NCBI GenBank assembly: GCA_027577415.1
Contig: JANBQS010000960.1
Span: forward strand, 1 to 10,024
Source: Coemansia sp. RSA 922
Lineage: Eukaryota > Kickxellomycota > Kickxellomycetes > Kickxellales > Kickxellaceae
Reading direction: 5' to 3'
DNA: 10,024 nucleotides
Below the pieces are notes generated by a model that was given only the letters and a program-made list of their open reading frames with translations, made no database searches and had not been told where the DNA came from. Shown in pieces: positions 1 through 7,627 of the stretch. The translations under genes were made by a program, and so were the position numbers. Position 1 is the first letter of the stretch. Each line of letters starts with the position of its first letter.

Positions 1-1
1 C

Positions 2-1462
2 TCTAGCACTTCCAATGACGTGAAGTACTTGCAAGTGGACAGCCTTGGCCTTGGGTATCCCTCGCATCATCTGGCCAGGGAAATAGTCATCGAAGTGAGC
101 GACCAAGCTGTTTACTCGGGCGAGGCGCTGAAATTGCTGTCGCAAGAGCCCTACGATGGCTGCGCCTTTCCGCTGGCTCGCACTCTTACATTTGCAATTG
201 TTACAGACGAAGACGAGGGTGGTGATGACATGGGTAGCCTGGCGATAGCTGCGGCCACAATCAGCGCATTTGTGCAACGAGTCAAGCGCATGGCATCCGT
301 AGCCACTAAAATTGGAGTGCAACCAAGCGGCTTTGCCAGGCCGCACTACGTCCCAGGCCATCTCTTCAGTATTCTGGTCTCACAACTCTTCCAGCTCGTC
401 AGCAGCGTCGAATACGTTTCCTATTTCGACTCACATGTACCAGTGGTACTGCAACTAGATGCTATTTGCAACCTATTGCACATTCGGTACGCCTTTGAAA
501 GCAGTGTTGATCAGCTTATACAACTGGCGAGGCTCAATGCGCCGACACTACAGTCGCTTACTATCGAATCCGAGATAGATATTGACGTTTCGGGCCTTCT
601 CAGAGACGCCGACGGCAACTATGTAACCTACCCATGCTTACTCTCATTAAAGCTGTGGGATCTTGGAACTCACGTTGCGCCACAGCGACTAACATTTAAG
701 GGCGCCATTCCGTTTCCTTCTCTTCGGGTTCTACGCATGTGGTTAAGCCATTCACTCGAGGACGACACGTTTTTCAGGGGCAATGCGTTGACTCTAGAGT
801 GCTTGGAAATTCGGCTTGGCGACTCTATCGTTCAAGCGATACGCAGACACAAGGTATTTACACCTGGTAGCCATCCAAAGCTGCAACATGTCGGTGTTGA
901 GTATTTGGACGGCATTCAACCCGATTCTCTTGCCACCATCGCCGAGGCAATAGAATTTGAGCTCAGCATCGGTCCCAAGGCAACAATGCGAGATATTGGC
1001 GTCCTTCCATCCAGCATAGTGATGGCAACTTTCATCTCATCGCTGGGCAATCACACTTGCATTAAAGTTCTGACGCTACCACATTTATCGCCGGTGCTCT
1101 GGGACGTTATCACCCTTATCAAAACACTCCCGCTTCTGTCCGACCTACATACGATGTCTCCAAGAATTGGTTTGATGCCCGCTGGTACCACTCATGATGA
1201 CCTTCCCTCGTTTATGATCTCGACTTTTGCCCCGATGGGCGAGAAATTCAGGTGCTGGCATCTCAACATTTGTAGTATGGGATCATTCGCTGTAGAGGCC
1301 CAGTGCGTGTTGTTGCTGGCGTTGGTGTGCCCCAACTATGCCGCCGCTGCGCCTAGTGTACACAGTACATTCATGGATAAGATGGAAGAGACTATCGCCT
1401 CAGCTATGTTTAAGCAATATGCGCCTCGGTTACGTCGTTTGCTGTCTTACAAACTTTGTTGA
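2..1462 (+). CDS. Partial leucine-rich-repeat-like (F-box-associated type) protein, C-terminal part
   Basis: The frame is open from base 2 to a TGA at 1460-1462 and has no ATG near the left edge, so the 5' end lies outside the window. About 486 residues are visible. Counting from the GTG codon at base 20, leucine-rich strand-like segments recur irregularly: LQSLTIES near 178, LLSLKLWDL near 207, LRVLRMWLS near 235, LECLEIRLGD near 259, LQHVGVEYL near 288 and IKVLTLPHL near 348. This resembles the degenerate LRR scaffold of fungal F-box-like proteins, which usually recruit substrates to SCF ubiquitin ligases. The F-box itself would be N-terminal and is not visible, so that role is inference. 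No membrane segment or signal peptide is seen. The gene converges on the transporter gene, and two AATAAA signals follow its stop. That it codes is fairly sure; the family is less sure. Confidence 0.75.
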   Translation, partial: SSTSNDVKYLQVDSLGLGYPSHHLAREIVIEVSDQAVYSGEALKLLSQEPYDGCAFPLARTLTFAIVTDEDEGGDDMGSLAIAAATISAFVQRVKRMASVATKIGVQPSGFARPHYVPGHLFSILVSQLFQLVSSVEYVSYFDSHVPVVLQLDAICNLLHIRYAFESSVDQLIQLARLNAPTLQSLTIESEIDIDVSGLLRDADGNYVTYPCLLSLKLWDLGTHVAPQRLTFKGAIPFPSLRVLRMWLSHSLEDDTFFRGNALTLECLEIRLGDSIVQAIRRHKVFTPGSHPKLQHVGVEYLDGIQPDSLATIAEAIEFELSIGPKATMRDIGVLPSSIVMATFISSLGNHTCIKVLTLPHLSPVLWDVITLIKTLPLLSDLHTMSPRIGLMPAGTTHDDLPSFMISTFAPMGEKFRCWHLNICSMGSFAVEAQCVLLLALVCPNYAAAAPSVHSTFMDKMEETIASAMFKQYAPRLRRLLSYKLC

Positions 1463-1478
1463 TTTGAGTGAAGATGAA

Positions 1479-1491
1479 AATAAAAAATAAA
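1479..1491 (+). terminator. Poly(A) signals of the LRR-like gene
   Basis: Two AATAAA hexamers (1479-1484 and 1486-1491) lie 17-30 bases after the stop at 1462, a fitting position for 3'-end formation of the leftmost gene. Confidence 0.5.
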
Positions 1492-1503
1492 ACGAAAAAT
1501 ACT

Positions 1504-1737
1504 TTATAGTTGCTCTTTCTGCCATGGCGGCAGTGGCTGCTCATATGGAAGAGCACAAATTTTGGCCAAAAAAAAACCCCCAAAGCGTGTGTGTAATAAT
1601 TGCTGTTTTCTATCAAAGTACTCGAGGCGTATGTTAAAGAACTGGGCATAAGTCTTGTCAATTGCCAGCACGATCTGAATTGCACTTTTCACATAGCGTT
1701 TAGAGCGATGAGCGCAGCATAAATAGCAATAGAACAT
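1504..1737 (-). CDS. Doubtful small ORF, 77 residues
   Basis: ATG at 1735-1737, TAA at 1504-1506. The predicted peptide is basic in its first half (RSKRYVKS), then aliphatic/aromatic (IQIVLAIDKTYAQFF) and ends in PPWQKEQL. I recognise no family. In favour: a purine at -3, a stretch of non-repetitive protein-like sequence, and no overlap with a gene on the other strand. Against: it is short, it sits in an AT-rich gap, and its second half crosses a homopolymer (nine A then five C on the + strand, about 1567-1580), which would be prone to frameshift. It could be a pseudogene remnant, an exon or a chance ORF. Confidence 0.2.
   Translation of the reverse strand: MFYCYLCCAHRSKRYVKSAIQIVLAIDKTYAQFFNIRLEYFDRKQQLLHTRFGGFFLAKICALPYEQPLPPWQKEQL
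1511..1555. repeat. Nested inverted repeat (possible hairpin)
   Basis: TGCTCTT at 1511-1517 pairs with AAGAGCA at 1549-1555. Inside it, CTGCC at 1519-1523 pairs with GGCAG at 1529-1533. The site is about 50 bases after the stop of the LRR-like gene. It could affect 3'-end processing or be chance. Confidence 0.3.
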
Positions 1738-1936
1738 TTCTTTCTCTGGCAGTCATCTAAACCAATGTACTAAATTTGAGAGACTGTTTGGTTGAATTTT
1801 GATATGACAATATTTAACAATTCTTACATCCATTAAATAGCAGTCGAAACAGACGTGAAGTATTGTCATGGACCATATCTGTTTTTTTTCTCTTCATATC
1901 TACATTAAATATGTGTATCAGTTAAAAAAATTCTAA

Positions 1937-4063
1937 TTACGGCCTCGCCGCACATTTATCGATAGGTGGCGGTGCAGTACCCCAGCTAATGATACCAACA
2001 TAAGTGACATAAACAAGGATAACAAAACCCACGACAGCCAGCGCCACATCCTTGATCCTAGTCCACCGCTTCCCTGGATGTATCTGATAATGCAGCGCCG
2101 CAGGGAAGATAAAACTCAGAGGCGTACACGAGAAGGCGCCAATAATAGCAATAAAATTGTCCAGCTGGTCGGCACCAAAAATGGCAATCATAGCAATAAC
2201 AAGGACCATGAGTGTCCGGAATGCGTTCTTCTGCCACTTGACAACGGTGTTTCCCTTGCCCGACGACCTGGGGAAAATACCCGACTCGAGGATACGCGCT
2301 GCTGGAAACAGCTGCAAGGGAACCGAGAGCATGATAGCCAGCGAGTAGAACAGCTGCACGAGCACCGTGGGCGTGCCACTCGGCAAGTTGAGCAAAATAA
2401 CAGTCTCCACAGAGTCGCCCAGCGCCATATAGCTCAGCGATCCGATGCCAACAAACACCACGATACACACGCTCAGGGCGGTAGTCAGCACAGCCGAGAA
2501 CTTTTCCTGGTGTGCCATACTGTCAATAACAGGAATGACCAGCGTAACACCCTCGAATGCAAACACGGCGGTACCGACAAGCAAAGGAAAGCGCAAGGGG
2601 TTGTACTGCACAATGTCAGCCAAGCCATGCAAGGATATGCTGGACACGTCAAAGGCCAAGACATATCCCAGACCCAGCATGATGAACACATTGGCAGCCA
2701 GGGCAAAGGGCGCGAACTGCTTGATCCGACGGACCCAGGCCAAGGGAATGTAGGCCAAAAGCTGCGCCATGACCCAGAAGGTAGGCGAATAGTTGAAGCG
2801 ACAGTCAGTCACCGAGTTCCACAAATCGCGCATATTAGTGGCCACAAATATCGTATAGGCAGAGCAGAAGCCGATCTGCGCGAACAATATCGACACGGTA
2901 ATGATTTGGCGCGCCCAGTTGCCAAACAGCTTGCCTCCCAGGTCGCCGTAGCTGCCGCCGACCTTGAGGTACACCTCGCCCAAGATGATCATGCAGTGCC
3001 ACGCATACCAAGCGACAAACAGCATGGTCACCGACGACGCCATCAGCCCGCCATTAGAAAAGGCCTTGGGCAGAACCAGCACTCCAGTGCCAACAAAGGC
3101 CTTGAGCAGCAGAAAGAAGGCCTTCTTATTCGACGCAGTGGCATGCATGTTGCGCGCCGTAGCTGCATCTCTTCGGCTGGCCAGCAGCGGCGTCTGAGCA
3201 GTAGCCAGCGTCTCCTCGTCCTCCTCATAATCGTCGTCCTCGTCACTGGGGTAGTTCTCGCCAGCAAAGTGGCCGTACAGGCCAATAAAGTCGACAAAGT
3301 TCTCCGTAAGCACAGCCACGGGCGCCCCGCCCTCGCGAGCGGCGCGGTCGTGGATGAACTGGCGGCGGAACCCGCCAGGCACAGTGATCTGGCGCTGGGA
3401 ATAGGGCACGGCCCACTCAGAGTCAGAGGGCGCGGCCGAAAACGAGCTCCGGCGCTGCACGCGGCGGCCCGACTCGGCATCCCCGGTCTCATGGGTGCGC
3501 TGCCAGCGGTAGAGCGCATGGGTGATATCGCCCGAAGGCAGCATCAGCGGGTCAACAGGCACGCGATTATCGTCCTCGGCCTCGTCGTCATTAACGTCGC
3601 CCGCATACCCCTCCTCCTCATCGCCCACCGGCGTGCTCTCATGGCGATGGCTGCTGCTGCTCGCAACAGAGAGCCGCCTGTCCTCGTCGCCTGCGTCCCG
3701 AGTCACCAGGTGCCGCTTCAGTCGCCTGGCCGCCACGGCCTTGTCAAGTGCCTCGCTCGGCTGCTGCTGCTGCCGGCGCAAGAAAGAATTAGCGTCGCTG
3801 TCGTTCACGGGACTAGTCCCACCAATAGATGCTGCGTCCAAGTGGAAACTGCGCGGGAAAGATGCCGGTGTCGATGCTAGCCGGTCAGTAGCCCGCGCAA
3901 TAGACGCTGAACCCTTGCGGATATTCTGTGGCGCTGGTGTCGACGTCTGGCTAGCGTCAGAACTGCCTCCAACCTTGAGCCTCTGAGCATTACTCGGCAA
4001 CCGCCGGTCGCTGTCCGATAGACTGAGTGTAGCGTCCTTGCCACCACCGCTTTCTTGTTCCAT
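1937..4063 (-). CDS. AVT3: Avt3/Avt4-type vacuolar amino acid transporter
   Basis: A 708-residue member of the amino acid/auxin permease family. By family knowledge, yeast Avt3/Avt4 export neutral amino acids from the vacuole to the cytosol. Residues 1-260 are polar and probably disordered, with Ser/Asp/Arg-rich stretches and a short QQQQ. The family N-terminal motif YGHFAGE is at 263-269, followed by an acidic run (272-284). TM1 carries GTGVLVLPKAF (325-335), the family's substrate-path signature. Eleven hydrophobic segments follow, roughly at 314-333, 339-362, 386-409, 430-443, 450-471, 492-513, 523-549, 566-588, 616-631, 637-659 and 671-693, the normal count. I chose the ATG at 4061-4063. 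An in-frame ATG at 4100-4102 would add 13 Phe/Leu-rich residues read from the T-rich promoter and is unlikely to be used. The stop is TAA at 1937-1939. No intron is needed. The symbol follows yeast; Avt3 and Avt4 cannot be told apart here. Confidence 0.93.
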   Translation of the reverse strand: MEQESGGGKDATLSLSDSDRRLPSNAQRLKVGGSSDASQTSTPAPQNIRKGSASIARATDRLASTPASFPRSFHLDAASIGGTSPVNDSDANSFLRRQQQQPSEALDKAVAARRLKRHLVTRDAGDEDRRLSVASSSSHRHESTPVGDEEEGYAGDVNDDEAEDDNRVPVDPLMLPSGDITHALYRWQRTHETGDAESGRRVQRRSSFSAAPSDSEWAVPYSQRQITVPGGFRRQFIHDRAAREGGAPVAVLTENFVDFIGLYGHFAGENYPSDEDDDYEEDEETLATAQTPLLASRRDAATARNMHATASNKKAFFLLLKAFVGTGVLVLPKAFSNGGLMASSVTMLFVAWYAWHCMIILGEVYLKVGGSYGDLGGKLFGNWARQIITVSILFAQIGFCSAYTIFVATNMRDLWNSVTDCRFNYSPTFWVMAQLLAYIPLAWVRRIKQFAPFALAANVFIMLGLGYVLAFDVSSISLHGLADIVQYNPLRFPLLVGTAVFAFEGVTLVIPVIDSMAHQEKFSAVLTTALSVCIVVFVGIGSLSYMALGDSVETVILLNLPSGTPTVLVQLFYSLAIMLSVPLQLFPAARILESGIFPRSSGKGNTVVKWQKNAFRTLMVLVIAMIAIFGADQLDNFIAIIGAFSCTPLSFIFPAALHYQIHPGKRWTRIKDVALAVVGFVILVYVTYVGIISWGTAPPPIDKCAARP

Positions 4064-4200
4064 ACTGAAGGAGAAATATAAAAAAAGAAATAAAAAAATC
4101 AAAATTGAGCTAAAGAAGAAAAAAAAAGAGTGTACGCAAGAAAATGGCTAAACGGGCCAAAAAGGACTCTTACTCGTCAATCACGTGGTCACATGACTGC
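4064..4200 (-). promoter_or_regulatory. Compact promoter of the AVT3-like gene, also 3' end of the RabGAP gene
   Basis: Only 137 bases separate the RabGAP stop from the transporter ATG. Read on the minus strand, the gap has two E-box-like sites, then long T-rich tracts, then a TATATTT (about 4074-4080) close to the ATG. Poly-T/poly-A tracts of this kind are typical of compact fungal promoters. No clean AATAAA for the RabGAP transcript is seen here. Confidence 0.55.
4181..4197. promoter_or_regulatory. Paired E-box motifs (CACGTG and GTCACATGAC)
   Basis: CACGTG lies at 4182-4187 and GTCACATGAC at 4188-4197, directly adjoining. The second differs by one base from GTCACGTGAC, the mammalian CLEAR consensus bound by TFEB-type bHLH factors. 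Fungal bHLH proteins (Cbf1, Pho4, Ino2/4 types) bind CACGTG or CATGTG cores. The pair lies about 120-135 bases upstream of the AVT3-like start, where an upstream activating site would be expected. Function is inferred. Confidence 0.4.
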
Positions 4201-6153
4201 TCATCTCTGGAGCTTGCTGAGCTCAATGTAGACGGCATCCAAATCGCGCAGCACCACGCGCAGATCAGCCTCAGACATTTCCCGCGGCCGAGCCGAGTCG
4301 CCGCCAGCCACAGCCGACGACGAGCGCACGACCTCGTCCTGCCACGCCCGCGACACAGTATACAGCGCGGCGCTCACAGTGGCCAAGTGCTTATGCGAGC
4401 CGCTTTCCTCGCCGCCATTCGCAAGCAAAAGGTCGATGCACTGCGCGGCCATCGTCGACACCTGTGCTGTGACCGACCCCAGCGCACGCACAGTCTCGCC
4501 CGATGTGGGCTCCCCGCCGTCACCCACCACCTCAGCCCTAGCAGCAGCAGCCATGAAAAGCGGGCTGGGCGAAACGCTGCTAGGGCTTCGAGGCGACGTG
4601 CCGCCCAGCACGCCAGTAGTCCGCCTCTGCTGGAGCGTACTGCTGGTGTATGTTTTTCTGCCCTGCCACGCCGGAGCGATTGCCGCCACGGGGCTAGCCG
4701 TCCCACTGGCGCTCCAGCCCAGCGCCGACTTTACAGACGCGCCGTTGTCCTCTGGCCTCGGCTCCAACGACTGCTGAGACAGCGGCACGTCGGCAATGCC
4801 AATGACGTCCCACGACTCTTCCTCCCACAGCTCATATTGGCTGGCCACAATCTGCGCCGCCTCAGCCGTAGGCCGACTCCGCAAGTACGCAGCCTGCAGC
4901 GCAAGCCGCTGAATAGGGCTCGTACCAGGCGCCGTCAGCGCCGCAAAAGCTATCCGGGGCGTAAGCATCGATATGTCCGACGGCACAATAGGAAACGACC
5001 CGCCCTGCGGCGACAGCGGCGAGTTGCGCAACAAGGGAGTCCGCTCCAGAGTCTCGGGCGCCGGCCGAGGCAGTGGCGGCAAGTGCAACAGCGTGCTCAG
5101 GTTGTCCGCATAGTCGCCCTGCAAAAGCTGTCGTCGGTTCGCCAGCAGAAACACAATCCCAACCCACTCCACCAGCCGCAAATTGTCCATGCCGCCGTCA
5201 GCCAGCAAGATATCCCACAGCGCAAACACGTCGCTCAGCTTGCTGAACTCTCGGCTGAACAGCAGCCGAAACCACCGTATGCCAAACAGCTGCGGCTCAA
5301 TATCCAGGCTCTGCAAGTGCCCCGCTAGCTGCGGCTCCACCGACCCCAGCTTCTCCATCATCAAGTGGCATTGCGCAATAATAGGCGTGTGCAACTTGGC
5401 CGCATCTGCCGCCGCCTGTCGCTCATTGCCTCCGGGCTTGTACATGGGCTTCAGTCGAGGCGACGTAACACTAGGCGCCTGGTACCACGGCAGACAGATC
5501 CGCATCAGCCTGTCAAACATAGCAAACGCATCGTGCTCGACAAACCTTCTATCGAGAATCTGTCCAACGAAAAACACGTCACTGCCTTCACACTGTACAG
5601 AGTCTCGGTCGACCGCCATAAGAATCGGCGCCAACAGCTCATGCATCCCCTGCCGGTACTGCAGACTACTATGCAGCTTCGCATAGACAAACAGTATATC
5701 TGCCAATAGTTTCTGCACTCGAGTCTCGCGAAAATATGCCTCCTCAGGAAACGTCCTCGCCACGTCCTGCATAATAGTAGTTCTTAGTTCTTGGTCCTGA
5801 TGATACTGATACCAAGGGCTGTCCTCATCCAGCGACAACGGATTCATAAGCTTCCAGTCCACTGCTTCTTCTTCGCACACCGCCGCCCCTGGGTTCACTA
5901 CAAATTGTCGCCGTAAAGCCTCGTAATTACTCCGCTCCTTTTCTGCTGCTACAACCCATGCCCTTCGACATTCCTCGTCTTCTTCTCCAAAATGCTCAAT
6001 CGCCAATACTCCCAAATACAGTCGCCACCGTAACGAGAGTAAAGGCAGTTTGCCTTCGCTATGTGTTGTTGAAAACGTTAATACTCGTAAATGTATCCCC
6101 GACATTAACGCACGTCGCTTCAACTCTGACCACCACTTGCGAACCGTGTCCAT
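4201..6153 (-). CDS. TBC-domain RabGAP, TBC1D5-like
   Basis: A 650-residue TBC protein, ATG at 6151-6153, stop TGA at 4201-4203. The TBC region spans roughly residues 40-345. The arginine finger motif IMQDVARTFP is at 127-136 (Arg133), and the glutamine finger motif YRQG is at 166-169 (Gln168), so the catalytic pair for stimulating Rab GTP hydrolysis is intact. The segments NPLSLDED (104-111) and GMHELLAPIL (169-178) are typical of the TBC1D5 branch. In animals that branch acts on Rab7 and binds retromer at late endosomes; the same role here is inference. Residues 355-560 are Ser/Pro/Ala-rich and look disordered, with an acidic-aromatic patch (EEESWDVI, 444-451). The last 90 residues contain helical stretches, one possibly coiled coil. 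No membrane segment. It lies head-to-tail upstream of the AVT3-like gene and is divergent from the orphan gene at 6670. Confidence 0.92.
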   Translation of the reverse strand: MDTVRKWWSELKRRALMSGIHLRVLTFSTTHSEGKLPLLSLRWRLYLGVLAIEHFGEEDEECRRAWVVAAEKERSNYEALRRQFVVNPGAAVCEEEAVDWKLMNPLSLDEDSPWYQYHQDQELRTTIMQDVARTFPEEAYFRETRVQKLLADILFVYAKLHSSLQYRQGMHELLAPILMAVDRDSVQCEGSDVFFVGQILDRRFVEHDAFAMFDRLMRICLPWYQAPSVTSPRLKPMYKPGGNERQAAADAAKLHTPIIAQCHLMMEKLGSVEPQLAGHLQSLDIEPQLFGIRWFRLLFSREFSKLSDVFALWDILLADGGMDNLRLVEWVGIVFLLANRRQLLQGDYADNLSTLLHLPPLPRPAPETLERTPLLRNSPLSPQGGSFPIVPSDISMLTPRIAFAALTAPGTSPIQRLALQAAYLRSRPTAEAAQIVASQYELWEEESWDVIGIADVPLSQQSLEPRPEDNGASVKSALGWSASGTASPVAAIAPAWQGRKTYTSSTLQQRRTTGVLGGTSPRSPSSVSPSPLFMAAAARAEVVGDGGEPTSGETVRALGSVTAQVSTMAAQCIDLLLANGGEESGSHKHLATVSAALYTVSRAWQDEVVRSSSAVAGGDSARPREMSEADLRVVLRDLDAVYIELSKLQR

Positions 6154-6669
6154 TTCCTAGCCAAAAAAAGTGTAAATTGTCTATAAAAGTATCAAAAATA
6201 AATAAATAAAAATATCACGAAAAGATGAAACTCTTTATTTGGAACTGCATTTGATGTGCCGATCACGCCTGATCACATGTACCAAGTTTCAAGGCCATGA
6301 TCACTAATTGACAGTGGAAGATCCAGTCGCTGGAAATTACCAGCTTTCACAATTGGCAAAAAAAATTGCTTTGAAGGTTGGGCAAAGCTGCTTTCTAAGC
6401 AAAAAAAAAAAAATTATATCACGAATCCAAGAATAGCGCCTGCCAAACCCCACAAAGCAGCAAAACTACGTCATCAAACAAGACTACAAAAAGATTTTTT
6501 TTTTTGAGAAGAGGTGCAATTTATTTTAAAGTCTCCCCCCACCCACCCTCTCCTCGTCTGTCCTTTTTAAGAAGCCTACCTCCCAAAAGCAATGGAAGCT
6601 GGCCAAAAAGTACATCTTCCATATTTCACCACTCTTAGTTGACAATCTACACTCCATTTTTTATTGACC
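6154..6669. promoter_or_regulatory. Divergent promoter region between the RabGAP gene and the orphan gene
   Basis: About 516 bases without a gene separate two divergent starts. The RabGAP side has a TATAAAA-like stretch (6182-6188) and an AAATAAATAAATAAAAATA tract (about 6195-6214). A GATCACGCCTGATCACATG stretch (6261-6279) holds a CACATG core like the one in the downstream 137-base gap. On the right side are a run of 13 A (about 6400-6412), a run of about 11 T (about 6495-6505), TTATTTTAAAG (about 6521-6531) and a C-rich pyrimidine tract (6534-6556). These are ordinary fungal promoter ingredients. Assignment to one gene or the other is inferred. Confidence 0.5.
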
Positions 6670-7098
6670 ATGTCAGAACCTCTCACTGTACGGATTTATG
6701 CCATTACTGGCCACAAGGATAAAAAGGCCTATTACCATGGCCGATTTCTGATTGACCTATCCTGCCACCCCACATACACGAGGGCTGGTGAAGCAATAAA
6801 GGCAAGCCTTCTCAAGTATTATGCAACTGCTTACTTTATACACTATGGTATCGATATGCATATTACTCAGAGCTCTACCACAGCTGATGCAATAGAAGTA
6901 AAAAATATTGATGACCATTTTTTTGTAGTATTTATGCACTATGCAAGTGAGGTGGACTTTTTTGATGCAAAAATGTTTATGAACCCTGGAAATGACTTGG
7001 AACACATGATATCACTTACAAAAGATCTTCCGAGTAATTACACTGTTGAAGTTAAATATGTAGATGATATTAGAGGGCTTGAGAGAATTGGAGATTAA
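6670..7098 (+). CDS. Orphan small protein, 142 residues
   Basis: The ATG at 6670-6672 has a good context (ACC before it); a TTG two codons upstream is not needed. The stop is TAA at 7096-7098. I do not recognise the family. The protein is soluble-looking, without signal peptide or membrane segment, and rich in Tyr, Phe, His and Asp. Predicted order by eye: a strand (VRIYAIT, 7-13), a helix around 38-52 (TRAGEAIKASLLKYY), a strand near DMHITQ, a hydrophobic strand HFFVVFMHY (about 84-92), a helix with LEHMISL, and a final strand TVEVKYV. This looks like a small alpha/beta domain. Codons are AT-rich, unlike the neighbouring transporter and RabGAP genes. That suggests a young, weakly expressed or differently evolving gene. 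An AATAAA at 7415-7420 is the nearest clear poly(A) signal. Confidence 0.65.
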   Translation: MSEPLTVRIYAITGHKDKKAYYHGRFLIDLSCHPTYTRAGEAIKASLLKYYATAYFIHYGIDMHITQSSTTADAIEVKNIDDHFFVVFMHYASEVDFFDAKMFMNPGNDLEHMISLTKDLPSNYTVEVKYVDDIRGLERIGD

Positions 7099-7255
7099 CT
7101 TTGCTTGCTAATTCTTTGAAAATACAAACTAGCTACCCATTCAGTACATACAAACACAGTTTGCTTATTTGACTCATCACCACTGTGGTATTTAGCTGCG
7201 TTTTAGCACTGCTACCACTTTGACATAGGTTCATAGGGGCATCTTGATTGGCTCA

Positions 7256-7277
7256 GAGCTGTATGCGGATACAGCTC
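7256..7277. repeat. Perfect hairpin, 9-bp stem with GCGG loop
   Basis: GAGCTGTAT at 7256-7264 pairs perfectly with ATACAGCTC at 7269-7277 across the loop GCGG. An ACA trinucleotide at 7291-7293 starts 14 bases after the stem, a spacing like that of H/ACA guide RNAs. No H box was found between this stem and the 7185-7218 hairpin, so a snoRNA is only a weak possibility. Confidence 0.45.
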
Positions 7278-7414
7278 CAGTGATCTCAACACAGGGAGGG
7301 CTTTACATCCCTCACAAAGGACATTCCCCAGGAGCCTGAGCCATCTCTTCTTTCAAGTTCTCTCATCTTCTTTATTAGCCATTTACTTTTCTATTTATTT
7401 GTTGTATATTAACA

Positions 7415-7420
7415 AATAAA
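7415..7420 (+). terminator. Poly(A) signal candidate for the orphan gene
   Basis: AATAAA lies 317 bases after the orphan stop, preceded by TATTTATTTGTTGTATATT. A 3' UTR this long is somewhat unusual in a compact fungal genome, so the assignment is tentative. Confidence 0.35.
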
Positions 7421-7627
7421 GTGCAGAACAGTGAATTGTTAAGCATGTGTTTTCACACTATGGAGACATCGTTCCACAGGGGGAAAAAGCTAGTGTAAGA
7501 GTCTCAAGTGACAATGTAACAGGCGCAAACACTTTTTTACATAGAAAGCGGTATAGGTATAATTACTCGCTTAGAGGACAGTAGAAAAAGTTGGCAATTT
7601 AGCTTGTCGTCTTGCGATAATGCGATA

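Larger units (their letters stand above)
1463..1936. other. Convergent intergenic gap
   Basis: This gap lies between the stops of two converging genes. It is AT-rich and holds the poly(A) signals, the nested hairpin and the doubtful small ORF described separately. No tRNA, LTR or other recognised element is seen between 1738 and 1936. Confidence 0.6.
7099..7481. other. Intergenic region with hairpins, downstream of the orphan gene
   Basis: There is no convincing ORF here. It contains GTGGTA/TACCAC (7185-7190 with 7213-7218), a perfect 9-bp stem (7256-7277), GAGGG/CCCTC (7296-7300 with 7309-7313), a pyrimidine-rich stretch (about 7345-7375) and AATAAA at 7415-7420. It may be the 3' untranslated region of the orphan gene and may include a structured RNA. 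Confidence 0.4.

Noticed and set aside
18..1862. 11-base repeat GACGTGAAGTA near base 17 and again near 1852
   Set aside because: No extension on either side; expected by chance in 10 kb.
2078..3880. 600-codon open frame on the + strand, antisense to the AVT3-like gene
   Set aside because: It mirrors the transporter codons, its peptide is rich in Arg/His/Gln without any domain, and the opposite strand encodes a clear conserved transporter.
4064..4102. Upstream in-frame ATG giving a 13-residue N-terminal extension of the transporter
   Set aside because: The extension is Phe/Leu only, read from the T-rich promoter; the next ATG has a normal context and begins the family-like acidic/polar N-terminus.
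4144..5328. 394-codon open frame on the + strand, antisense to the RabGAP gene
   Set aside because: An Arg/Ser-rich low-information peptide lying over the conserved TBC gene; explained by the GC-rich codon bias of the real gene.
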